Shown: piece after piece, positions 1-6,376 of the stretch
Layout of the letters: each line of letters begins with the position of its first letter
How positions within the stretch are numbered: position 1 is the stretch's first letter
Translations under genes and position numbers: made by a program
Assembly: GCA_018660405.1 (NCBI GenBank)
Contig: JABJKL010000171.1
Location: forward strand, 1 to 6,404
Direction of reading: 5' to 3'
Length of the DNA: 6,404 nt
Origin: Pseudomonadota bacterium
GTDB taxonomy: Bacteria; Pseudomonadota; Gammaproteobacteria; Arenicellales; Arenicellaceae
Notes under the pieces: model-generated
The model's database searches: none
Seen by the model: the letters and a program-made list of their open reading frames with translations, nothing else
Told to the model about the DNA's origin: nothing

Positions 1-1340
1 GAATGTTGTATTTGGCGATTCCTGGGCATCAGGTTGATGGCAGAGATTATATTTCCGCCGCGATTGCGGCAGGCGCCGTTGCGGTGGTTTATGAGGCCCA
101 GAACTACTCGTTAAATGAGTATGAGGTGCCTTGCTATCCCGTGTCTGATTTGGGCAGTCATATCGGCGTTATCGCAAGTCGCTTTTATGACGAGCCATCA
201 AAGTCGATCAAAGTTATCGGGGTGACCGGCACCAACGGCAAAACGACCGTCGCCATGCTGTTAACGCAGGCACTCACGCATCTTGGATGCTCTACCGCTT
301 ATTTAGGCACATTGGGTGCTGTTTTGGGAACCAGGGTGAATTCGACCGGGCACACAACGCCCGACCCCATCAGTTTTCAAAAACAACTGGCCGATTGGGT
401 CAACAAGAGTGTTGAATACGTATGTGTCGAGGTGTCTTCACACGCGCTGGATCAGGGGCGGGTGGATGGTACGCAGTTTGCGGGTGCGATTCTAACCAAC
501 CTCACGCACGAGCATCTTGATTACCATCAAACCATGCAGCGTTACGCGGATGCAAAGGCGCAGCTGTTTTTAGAGTTAGCGCCAGTTTGGTCGGTGCTCA
601 ATCTGGAGGATACGTTCGGGCAACGACTTGCTGATGAACCATCTATCAAAAACAAACGAACCTACGGGGCGCTAGCCGATATTCGCGCGATTGATATACA
701 AGAAGAGCTGTCTGGTTTGTCGTTTACGATTGTAGATGGCGAACAACAGTTCGATGTCCTGACGGGTCTTATTGGCGCGATTAATGTACCAAATGTGCTT
801 GCTGTTTATGCAGCTTTAGTTGAATTAGGTTTTGCGCAGGCTGAAATTATTGATGCGATTATGCAGCTCACCGCGGTGCCGGGCCGGATGGAGCTGTTTA
901 GAACCCGCAAATCCCCAAGCGTGGTGGTCGATTATGCGCATACACCTGATGCACTTGAACGTGCACTGATGTCTCTGCGAGCTCACTGCAAGGGTTTGCT
1001 TTGGTGTGTGTTTGGCTGCGGGGGTGATCGCGATGTTGAAAAGCGGCCGATGATGGGAGCGATAGCCGAACGCCTTGCTGATGAAGTTCTGATCACAAAT
1101 GATAACCCGCGTTCTGAATCGCCCGAGTCGATTGTTCGCGATATTCAATCCGGTATGAAATCAACGCCTGAAGTGCATTTGGATCGACCCGCTGCCATTG
1201 CCTTGGCGATTGAGCGGGCCTCAAATAAAGATTGGGTACTGATTGCGGGTAAAGGCCATGAGACAGAGCAGATTATCGGCAAGCATCAGGTTGAATTTAG
1301 CGATCGACAATTCATTCGTGAATTGTTGGAGGCAGCATGA
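1..1340 (+). CDS. murE: UDP-MurNAc-L-Ala-D-Glu:meso-diaminopimelate ligase MurE (5' partial)
   Basis: This cytoplasmic Mur ligase adds the third stem-peptide residue to UDP-MurNAc-L-Ala-D-Glu, using ATP. Numbering from the first complete codon (base 3), I see the P-loop GTNGKTT (76-82), the EVSSHALDQGRV block (143-154), the TNLTHEHLDYH block (165-175), K185 in YADAKAQLF as the probable carbamylated Lys, GRME (294-297), VDYAHTPDALE (309-319), FGCGGDRD (337-344), DNPR (367-370) and AGKGHE (415-420). DNPR is the known signature for meso-DAP, as opposed to L-Lys, so DAP-type peptidoglycan is inferred. The gene is cut by the left edge: the ATG at base 3 aligns inside the family's G-D-L-F-V-A-V motif near residue 34 of E. 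coli MurE (495 aa), so about 33 N-terminal residues, including the UDP-contacting D-S-R segment, lie outside. The 3' end overlaps murF by 4 bases. No frameshift or missing catalytic residue is visible in the part present. Confidence 0.97.
   Translation, partial: MLYLAIPGHQVDGRDYISAAIAAGAVAVVYEAQNYSLNEYEVPCYPVSDLGSHIGVIASRFYDEPSKSIKVIGVTGTNGKTTVAMLLTQALTHLGCSTAYLGTLGAVLGTRVNSTGHTTPDPISFQKQLADWVNKSVEYVCVEVSSHALDQGRVDGTQFAGAILTNLTHEHLDYHQTMQRYADAKAQLFLELAPVWSVLNLEDTFGQRLADEPSIKNKRTYGALADIRAIDIQEELSGLSFTIVDGEQQFDVLTGLIGAINVPNVLAVYAALVELGFAQAEIIDAIMQLTAVPGRMELFRTRKSPSVVVDYAHTPDALERALMSLRAHCKGLLWCVFGCGGDRDVEKRPMMGAIAERLADEVLITNDNPRSESPESIVRDIQSGMKSTPEVHLDRPAAIALAIERASNKDWVLIAGKGHETEQIIGKHQVEFSDRQFIRELLEAA
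1328..1332 (+). promoter_or_regulatory. murF ribosome binding site (GGAGG)
   Basis: A strong Shine-Dalgarno core, GGAGG, lies inside the last codons of murE. It is 4 bases from the ATG at 1337 and 7 bases from the ATG at 1340. The spacing favours the second ATG on general grounds, although the first is the conventional choice because it gives the ATGA overlap. Either way murF translation is likely coupled to termination of murE. Confidence 0.7.
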
Positions 1341-2704
1341 TGTCTCTATCTCAAATAGGCACAGCTACCGATGCCCTGGATCTACATGGTCACGCCCAGC
1401 TTGAAGGCGTTACCACAGATAGTCGAACGACTTGCTCGCGAAAATTATTTGTGGCGCTACAGGGTCCGAATTTCGATGGCCATGATTTTCTTGAAGCCGC
1501 TGCCCAGGCCGATGCGGCGGCTGTAATGGTGCATAAGCCATACAATGGGTCATTGCCGGTAGTGCGCGTTAAAAATACCGCTGAGGCTTTACTTGATTTA
1601 GCCAAAGCATGGCGAGACAGGTACCCGGTTCCGATCATAGCGGTTACCGGTAGCGCGGGTAAAACAACCGTTAAGGAAATGTTGGCTTCTATCTTGTCTT
1701 TAGCTGGTCCCGGAGTGGTCACCAAAGGGAACTTAAATAATCAAATTGGTGTGCCATTAACGCTCACCAGACTCACCGCTAACGATGAATACGCGGTCGT
1801 AGAGATGGGCATGAATATGCGCGGCGAGATATCGCGCCTTGCCCAAATTACAAGCCCGAACGTGGCCGTGATTACCAACGCTGGGCCTGCCCACCTGGAA
1901 TGTTTAGGTTCGGTTGAGGAAGTGGCTAAAGCCAAAGCAGAAATTTTTGATGGTCTTCGCACAGATGGTACCGCCGTTATCAACGCGGATGATCAATTTG
2001 CAGCCCAGTGGCGTAAATCGGCTGGTTCAAGAAAGCAGATTACGTTTGGGGTCTCTCCAGAGTCGGATGTTTGCGTACGGCTTGTCGAAGCCAGCCAATC
2101 GGGCCAGCAAATAAACGTAAGGCTCGAAAATCGTGAGCTGAATATTAGCCTGCCACTCGCAGGTAGTCACAATGCTATTAATGCCGGCGCCGCGATCGCT
2201 GCTGCGCGTGCACTGAATACGCCGTTTGAGCAGATTGTGACGGGTCTGGAATCTGTTGATCAAATCACCGGTCGTTCTAACAGACTTGAGATGAACGGCA
2301 TCACTTTGATCGACGATGCTTATAACGCCAATCCTCTATCGATGATCGCTGCGGTTGACATGTTAGTCGCACAGGATGGTGCACGACGGGTGCTTGTGCT
2401 CGGTGATATGGCTGAATTAGGCGAAGCTGCGCTTGAGGCCCATGCGGCACTTGGCCGTTATATAGCTGACCAGTCGATCTCCAGGGTGTATGCCACAGGG
2501 GAGCTAATGAAGGCGTTGGTTTCTGAACTCGGATCACAACGGGCAATCCACTTTGATAACAAACGCGACATGCTCGAATGTTTGAGCCGAGATCTTACGC
2601 AAGGGGGTGTTGTTTTGGTTAAGGGTTCCAGGGCAGCTGGAATGGACGAAATAGTTAATGGACTTTTGGCTATATACAACAAGAAATTGTCGAAGGAGCA
2701 CTGA
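1337..2704 (+). CDS. murF: UDP-MurNAc-tripeptide:D-Ala-D-Ala ligase MurF
   Basis: This cytoplasmic ATP-dependent ligase attaches D-Ala-D-Ala to UDP-MurNAc-tripeptide and completes the pentapeptide precursor used by MraY. The 455-residue protein has the three-domain Mur ligase order at usual length (E. coli MurF is 452 aa). The N-terminal UDP-binding domain has TDSR (27-30) and KLFVALQGPNFDGHDF. The central ATPase domain has P-loop GSAGKTT (105-111), GNLNNQIGVPLTL (131-143), EMGMNMRGEI (156-165), NAGPAHLE (181-188) and EVAKAKAEIF (195-204). The C-terminal domain has GSHNAINA (276-283), GRSNR (312-316), DDAYNANP (326-333), LGDMAELG (355-362) and VKGSRAAGMDEIV (428-440). NLNNQIG and DDAYNANP separate MurF from MurC, MurD and MurE. 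The start is an ATGATG doublet; the first ATG (1337) gives an ATGA overlap with murE, while the second (1340) is better spaced from GGAGG. The stop overlaps mraY by one base. The choice changes the protein by one Met only. Confidence 0.98.
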   Translation: MMSLSQIGTATDALDLHGHAQLEGVTTDSRTTCSRKLFVALQGPNFDGHDFLEAAAQADAAAVMVHKPYNGSLPVVRVKNTAEALLDLAKAWRDRYPVPIIAVTGSAGKTTVKEMLASILSLAGPGVVTKGNLNNQIGVPLTLTRLTANDEYAVVEMGMNMRGEISRLAQITSPNVAVITNAGPAHLECLGSVEEVAKAKAEIFDGLRTDGTAVINADDQFAAQWRKSAGSRKQITFGVSPESDVCVRLVEASQSGQQINVRLENRELNISLPLAGSHNAINAGAAIAAARALNTPFEQIVTGLESVDQITGRSNRLEMNGITLIDDAYNANPLSMIAAVDMLVAQDGARRVLVLGDMAELGEAALEAHAALGRYIADQSISRVYATGELMKALVSELGSQRAIHFDNKRDMLECLSRDLTQGGVVLVKGSRAAGMDEIVNGLLAIYNKKLSKEH

Positions 2705-3786
2705 TGCTATACGAATATTTTAACTGGCTTTCCATCGATTACAGCGCGTTTAACGTTTTTCGTTACCTCACATTTCGCGCGATATGCGCAGTACTAACCT
2801 CCTTGAGTATTTGTGTTGCGATTGGCCCATATATGATTCGTAAATTGAGTCACTATCAAATTGGCCAAACGGTGAGACAGGATGGTCCACCAACCCATTT
2901 CGAGAAAATAGGCACTCCGACGATGGGAGGAGTGTTGATTTTGATTTCAATATTCCTTTCCACTATTTTCTGGGCTGATCTTGGCAATCGATTTGTGTGG
3001 GTTTCCTTATTTGCGTGTATGAGCTTTGGTTTAATTGGGTGGGTTGATGATTACCGAAAGCTCGTTGATAAGAACCCACGTGGCATAGGCGCTGCGAATA
3101 AATTAATCAGTCAATGTGTGGCGGGCAGCATATGCGCGCTATTTCTCTACTATACCGCGGTGGATCCTATTGAAACCGCACTCATTTTTCCGGTCTTTAA
3201 GGATATCGTAATTCCCCTTGGATTCGGCTACGTGTTGCTCACCGTCTTTCTGCTGGTTGGTTTTAGTAACGCTGTAAATTTAACCGATGGTTTAGACGGT
3301 TTGGCGATCTTGCCAACGGTATTGGTGTCTGGAGCCTTGGGGGTATTTGCGTACTTGACGGGGCATGCTGAGTTTTCTGTCTATTTGTCCATTCCGAGTA
3401 TCCCTGGCGCTGGCGAAGTGCTGATTTTTTGCTCGGCTATCGTCGGAGCTGGGCTTGGGTTTTTATGGTTTAACACTTACCCGGCCCAGGTATTTATGGG
3501 CGATATTGGTTCGCTCGCCCTGGGCGCGGCTTTGGGTGTGGTTGCCGTTATTGTGCGGCAAGAGATTGTTCTGTTAATCATGGGTGGCATTTTTGTGATC
3601 GAAACCGCCTCAGTCATCCTGCAAGTGTTGTCATTCAAACTAATCGGTCGGCGTATCTTCAGAATGGCACCACTGCATCATCATTTTGAACTTAAAGGTT
3701 GGCCGGAGCCAAGAGTTTGCGTGCGTTTTTGGATTATTAGCTTAATGCTTGTATTGATTGGTTTAGCCACATTGAAAGTTCGTTGA
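2704..3786 (+). CDS. mraY: Phospho-MurNAc-pentapeptide transferase MraY
   Basis: This polytopic inner-membrane enzyme transfers phospho-MurNAc-pentapeptide from UDP to undecaprenyl phosphate, making lipid I at the cytoplasmic face. At 360 residues it equals E. coli MraY in length, so key positions share numbering: the Asp pair D115-D116 in VDDYRK, NAVNLTDGLDGLA (189-201), D267 in FMGDIGS, and the HHH motif H325-H327 in MAPLHHHFELKGWPEPR. About ten hydrophobic segments can be placed roughly at 21-43, 72-90, 97-114, 131-151, 168-188, 200-217, 236-254, 263-283, 288-309 and 338-357. The substrate loop DGPPTHFEKIGTPTMGG (60-76) is intact. The start ATG follows AAGGAG (2693-2698) by 5 bases and shares one base with the murF stop (TGATG). 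E287 is kept but residue 288 is Ile, where E. coli has Phe. The 3' end overlaps murD by 4 bases. The first 300 bases look somewhat AT-richer than the flanking genes, as often seen in membrane-protein genes. Confidence 0.98.
   Translation: MLYEYFNWLSIDYSAFNVFRYLTFRAICAVLTSLSICVAIGPYMIRKLSHYQIGQTVRQDGPPTHFEKIGTPTMGGVLILISIFLSTIFWADLGNRFVWVSLFACMSFGLIGWVDDYRKLVDKNPRGIGAANKLISQCVAGSICALFLYYTAVDPIETALIFPVFKDIVIPLGFGYVLLTVFLLVGFSNAVNLTDGLDGLAILPTVLVSGALGVFAYLTGHAEFSVYLSIPSIPGAGEVLIFCSAIVGAGLGFLWFNTYPAQVFMGDIGSLALGAALGVVAVIVRQEIVLLIMGGIFVIETASVILQVLSFKLIGRRIFRMAPLHHHFELKGWPEPRVCVRFWIISLMLVLIGLATLKVR
3774..3778 (+). promoter_or_regulatory. Weak murD ribosome binding site (GAAAG)
   Basis: The only purine-rich stretch before the murD TTG start is GAAAG, 4 bases upstream, inside the last mraY codons. 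It is clearly weaker than the sites before murF, mraY, ftsW and murG. Together with the TTG start this suggests murD depends on ribosomes finishing mraY (translational coupling). This is inference. Confidence 0.35.
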
Positions 3787-5162
3787 CAATAGCTGTGAAT
3801 ACAAATACCTCGACAAAATTGAGTGATACCCATGCCGTTGTAGCTGGCCTGGGCGTTACGGGCATGAGTGCAGTTAGATACTTAAGCTCTCGTGGCGCGA
3901 CCGTTTCTGTTGTAGATACCCGTGCGCATCCGCCGGCGATAAATATGCTACAGGCGGAGTTTCCAGGTGTGCCTTGCACCACGGTTGATGACAGTTTGAA
4001 TATCGGTCAAGCCGATATGATCGTCCTTAGCCCGGGGCTGTCGCGTAAACATCCATCAATATTAGATGCTGAATCCAACGGGGTACGAATAACCAGTGAC
4101 GTCCAACTTTATAGTGAGGAGGCGCGCTGGCCAAATTTATTGGTAACCGGGTCTAACGGAAAGACCACGGTAACGACACTGCTTGGCGAAATTCTAAGCG
4201 CCGCTGGCAAGCAAGTGTTCGTCGGCGGAAATATAGGTACTCCGGTGTTGGACTCCTTACTTTCAGGTAACGCCTATTCCTGTGCCGTTCTGGAGTTGTC
4301 GAGCTTCCAACTGGAGCTGATTGAGGGGTTGACTGCAATTGCGGCGGTAATATTGAATGTAACGCCCGATCATATGGATCGTTACGATACATTTGCCGAA
4401 TATCGGGCGGCAAAGGCGCATATATATGATGGCGCTGGGTGCCGGGTTTATTGGAGAGATGATCCATGCCTGGACGGTTATTTGAGCCCCGTGACCGATG
4501 ACATAGCGTTTGGTTTAAGTGAACCGATGGCCAAAAATGATTACGGCCTGCGTGACAGTGGTGGAGATCAAACGATTTGTCGGGCTGAGGAACCGCTGTT
4601 AGCGGTTTCCAAACTCGCGGTGCGTGGAAACCACAACGTCCTGAATGTCATGGCATGTTGGGCAATGGCTCATCAGGCGGGGGTTGATGATTCTGTGATC
4701 GCCAAAGTTGTTAGCGCATTTTCAGGATTGCCGCACCGTATGCAAGTGGTGGGTTCGTGGCGCGGGGTGACCTGGATTAATGATTCCAAAGCAACCAATA
4801 TAGGCGCGACCTCGGCGGCGCTTGATGGTTTTTCGGATCCCGTTATTTTACTCGCAGGTGGGCAAGGCAAGGGTGGTGACTTTGACGATCTAAATAGAGT
4901 GCTATTAACGTCGAGTGTAAAGCTTTTGGTGCTGTTTGGTGTGGATGCCGGGCTTATCGAAAAGCATATTGATGCCGTTGATACCGTTGTTATGACCGGC
5001 TTGGGTGAGGCAGTCAAATATGCAGCTCGGCAAGCCCAAAATGGCGATACGGTCATGTTGTCGCCAGCGTGCGCAAGCTTTGACTTGTTTTCCGGGTATG
5101 AGGATCGAGGTAAACAATTTATTCGCGCAGTTGAAAGTGAATATGCTGGGGAGTTGGGATGA
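3783..5162 (+). CDS. murD: UDP-MurNAc-L-alanine:D-glutamate ligase MurD
   Basis: This cytoplasmic ATP-dependent ligase adds D-glutamate to UDP-MurNAc-L-Ala, the second stem residue. The 459-residue protein is a little longer than E. coli MurD (438 aa). The N-terminal Rossmann-like UDP domain has GLGVTG (22-27), VVDTR (43-47) and LSPGL (82-86). The ATPase domain has P-loop GSNGKTT (123-129), GGNIGTP (148-154), ELSSFQLE (171-178), LNVTPDHMDRY (191-201) and K211 in YRAAKAHIY, probably the carbamylated Lys. The C-terminal domain has RGNHNVLN (281-288), GLPHRMQ (315-321), NDSKATN (333-339), LLAGGQGKGGDF (356-367) and LSPACASFD (426-434) followed by GYEDRGKQF. The chosen start is TTG at 3783, giving a TTGA overlap with mraY and preceded by only a weak GAAAG. 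An in-frame GTG at 3795 (four residues shorter) is possible but has no Shine-Dalgarno. Identity is firm; the exact start is not. Confidence 0.97.
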   Translation: MTIAVNTNTSTKLSDTHAVVAGLGVTGMSAVRYLSSRGATVSVVDTRAHPPAINMLQAEFPGVPCTTVDDSLNIGQADMIVLSPGLSRKHPSILDAESNGVRITSDVQLYSEEARWPNLLVTGSNGKTTVTTLLGEILSAAGKQVFVGGNIGTPVLDSLLSGNAYSCAVLELSSFQLELIEGLTAIAAVILNVTPDHMDRYDTFAEYRAAKAHIYDGAGCRVYWRDDPCLDGYLSPVTDDIAFGLSEPMAKNDYGLRDSGGDQTICRAEEPLLAVSKLAVRGNHNVLNVMACWAMAHQAGVDDSVIAKVVSAFSGLPHRMQVVGSWRGVTWINDSKATNIGATSAALDGFSDPVILLAGGQGKGGDFDDLNRVLLTSSVKLLVLFGVDAGLIEKHIDAVDTVVMTGLGEAVKYAARQAQNGDTVMLSPACASFDLFSGYEDRGKQFIRAVESEYAGELG

Positions 5163-6376
5163 CCAGCCTGTCGAACGAGGGTTTTTTAGAGCACAATCGT
5201 CTGGGCGTCAATATGTGGTTGATGGGGCTCTTTGCGGTGCTGCTCATGTTCGGTCTGCTGATGGTTTATTCGAGCACAGTAGCTAATTCTGATAAGAGTC
5301 TGCAGCCCGAAACAGGTTTGCTTTTCCGGCAATTTCTTCATGTATGCATGGGTTTGTTGTTGACCGCGGCAATCGCATTTACACCGATTGATCTGTGGTA
5401 TCGGTTTGGTAAGCAAATCCTGATCATAGCCATGATTGCACTGATCGTTTTACTGATACCTGGGGTTGGTCACGAAGTTAATGGCAGCACGCGCTGGATT
5501 AGTATCAACGGGATTAGATTTCAGCCAGCCGAGTTTGCCAAATTGGCCATGGTGATATACGCCGCTGGCTATCTCACACGTATGCGGGCTCGTCTGGATA
5601 CCTTTAGTCAGGGGATTGTGATGATAGCAATTGTGATGGCTGTTTTAGGGCTGCTCTTGTTAGCACAACCTGATTTTGGAAGTTTTGTCGTGATTACCGC
5701 AACAGTGGGGGTCATGATGTTTTTAGGTGGCGTTCGCATTTGGCACATGCTGTTGTGCGTCGGTGTTGTGGCTTGTGCGATCACCTTCATGGTGACGCTG
5801 TCGCCTTATCGGATGGTTCGTGTATTGAGTTTTACTGACCCGTTTGCCGATCCTTTCAATAGTGGGTTTCAGCTGGTGCAGGCTTTGATAGCCGTCGGGC
5901 GTGGCGAATTGTTTGGTGTCGGATTGGGCGGAAGCATTCAAAAGCTGTACTACTTGCCGCATGCCAATAACGATTTCATCCTCGCAATTGTGGGTGAGGA
6001 ACTTGGCTTTTTTGGTATCAGTTTTGTTGTCTTTTTGTTTGGTACTTTGCTGTGGTTAGCGTTGCAAACAGCGCGGTATGCGGAACAGGCTGGTCAATTA
6101 TTTGCAGCGAGATTGGCTGAGGGGATCGGTGTTTTTCTGGTTATTCAGGCGCTAATTAATATTGGCGTAAATCTTGGTGTTTTACCCACTAAAGGGTTAA
6201 CGCTGCCATTTATTAGCTATGGTGGTAGCAGTATGTTGGTGTGCTGCGCTGCGGTAGGTTTTTTGTTTGCGGTGCAACGTCAGTGTTTGGAGCAACCTTT
6301 CACAAAAGCTGGCGTGCACACGCCGATCCGTCGCGTAGCGGGTACCCGGCTACGAACCACCAGGAGGCCAACATGA
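5159..6376 (+). CDS. ftsW: Septal peptidoglycan glycosyltransferase FtsW (SEDS family)
   Basis: FtsW is the SEDS-family lipid II polymerase of the divisome, acting in the inner membrane with its transpeptidase partner FtsI. The 405-residue protein is near the E. coli length (414 aa), with about ten membrane segments, roughly 19-39, 57-77, 86-101, 126-140, 152-168, 174-190, 193-213, 273-300, 318-342 and 350-373. Family motifs are GSTRWI (109-114), QPAEFAKL (122-129), AQPDFGS (169-175), the large periplasmic loop with GRGELFGVGLGGSIQKL (247-263), and PTKGLTLPFISYGGSS (343-358). D272 aligns with the catalytic Asp297 of E. coli FtsW, but its context is PHANNDF where E. coli has PEAHTDF. The C-terminal tail is Arg-rich (six Arg in residues 391-405). 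RodA is the main alternative; the dcw context and the YLPxAxxDF-type spacing favour FtsW. The start ATG follows GGGGAG (5148-5153) by 5 bases and overlaps the murD stop by 4; the stop overlaps murG by 4. Confidence 0.97.
   Translation: MTSLSNEGFLEHNRLGVNMWLMGLFAVLLMFGLLMVYSSTVANSDKSLQPETGLLFRQFLHVCMGLLLTAAIAFTPIDLWYRFGKQILIIAMIALIVLLIPGVGHEVNGSTRWISINGIRFQPAEFAKLAMVIYAAGYLTRMRARLDTFSQGIVMIAIVMAVLGLLLLAQPDFGSFVVITATVGVMMFLGGVRIWHMLLCVGVVACAITFMVTLSPYRMVRVLSFTDPFADPFNSGFQLVQALIAVGRGELFGVGLGGSIQKLYYLPHANNDFILAIVGEELGFFGISFVVFLFGTLLWLALQTARYAEQAGQLFAARLAEGIGVFLVIQALINIGVNLGVLPTKGLTLPFISYGGSSMLVCCAAVGFLFAVQRQCLEQPFTKAGVHTPIRRVAGTRLRTTRRPT
6311..6354 (+). repeat. Two adjacent short inverted repeats before the murG ribosome binding site
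   Basis: The first is GGCGT-GCAC-ACGCC at 6311-6324 (5 bp stem, 4-base loop). The second is CGTAGC at 6334-6339 pairing with GCTACG at 6349-6354 around GGGTACCCG, which can add two inner pairs with one bulge. Both lie inside the Arg-rich C-terminal codons of ftsW and end 7 bases before AGGAGG. No T-run follows, so they are not a rho-independent terminator. Stems this short are expected by chance in several places in 6.4 kb, so function is speculative. Confidence 0.35.
6362..6367 (+). promoter_or_regulatory. murG ribosome binding site (AGGAGG)
   Basis: A full consensus AGGAGG sits within the last codons of ftsW, 5 bases before the ATG at 6373. It is the strongest ribosome binding site in the window. 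It settles the murG start over the in-frame ATGs at 6385 and 6391. Confidence 0.8.

Noticed and set aside
3..5. ATG at base 3 as a true murE start
   Set aside because: It aligns inside the conserved G-D-L-F-V-A motif about 33 residues into E. coli MurE. The preceding bases GA fit the end of a GGA Gly codon of that motif, so the gene continues to the left.
825..1148. 107-codon open frame on the minus strand opposite murE
   Set aside because: It lies opposite conserved MurE motifs, has no family match I can recognise, and is best explained as an antisense shadow.
3783..3811. TTGACA at 3783-3788, identical to a sigma-70 -35 box, at the start of murD
   Set aside because: No acceptable -10 box lies 16-18 bases downstream (the 17-base spacer gives TACCTC), and the bases are explained by the TTG start and Thr codon of murD.
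4153..4467. 104-codon open frame on the minus strand opposite murD
   Set aside because: It covers the P-loop and carbamylated-Lys region of MurD in antisense and shows no domain of its own.
4589..4610. Hairpin AACCGCT-GTT-AGCGGTT at 4591-4607 inside murD
   Set aside because: The stem is a perfect 7 bp but lies mid-gene with no T-run on either strand. One or two such stems are expected by chance in a window of this length.
4673..5056. 127-codon open frame on the minus strand opposite murD
   Set aside because: It lies wholly opposite murD, has no recognisable domain, and its low-complexity Ser/Pro/Thr composition is what an antisense reading of this gene gives.
5005..5286. 93-codon plus-strand frame spanning the murD-ftsW junction
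   Set aside because: It is out of frame with both genes, and both genes have full conserved motifs across the same bases.
5608..5790. Minus-strand frame opposite ftsW rich in Thr, Ile and Pro
   Set aside because: This composition is the expected antisense of a membrane-protein gene; no start signal or known domain is visible.
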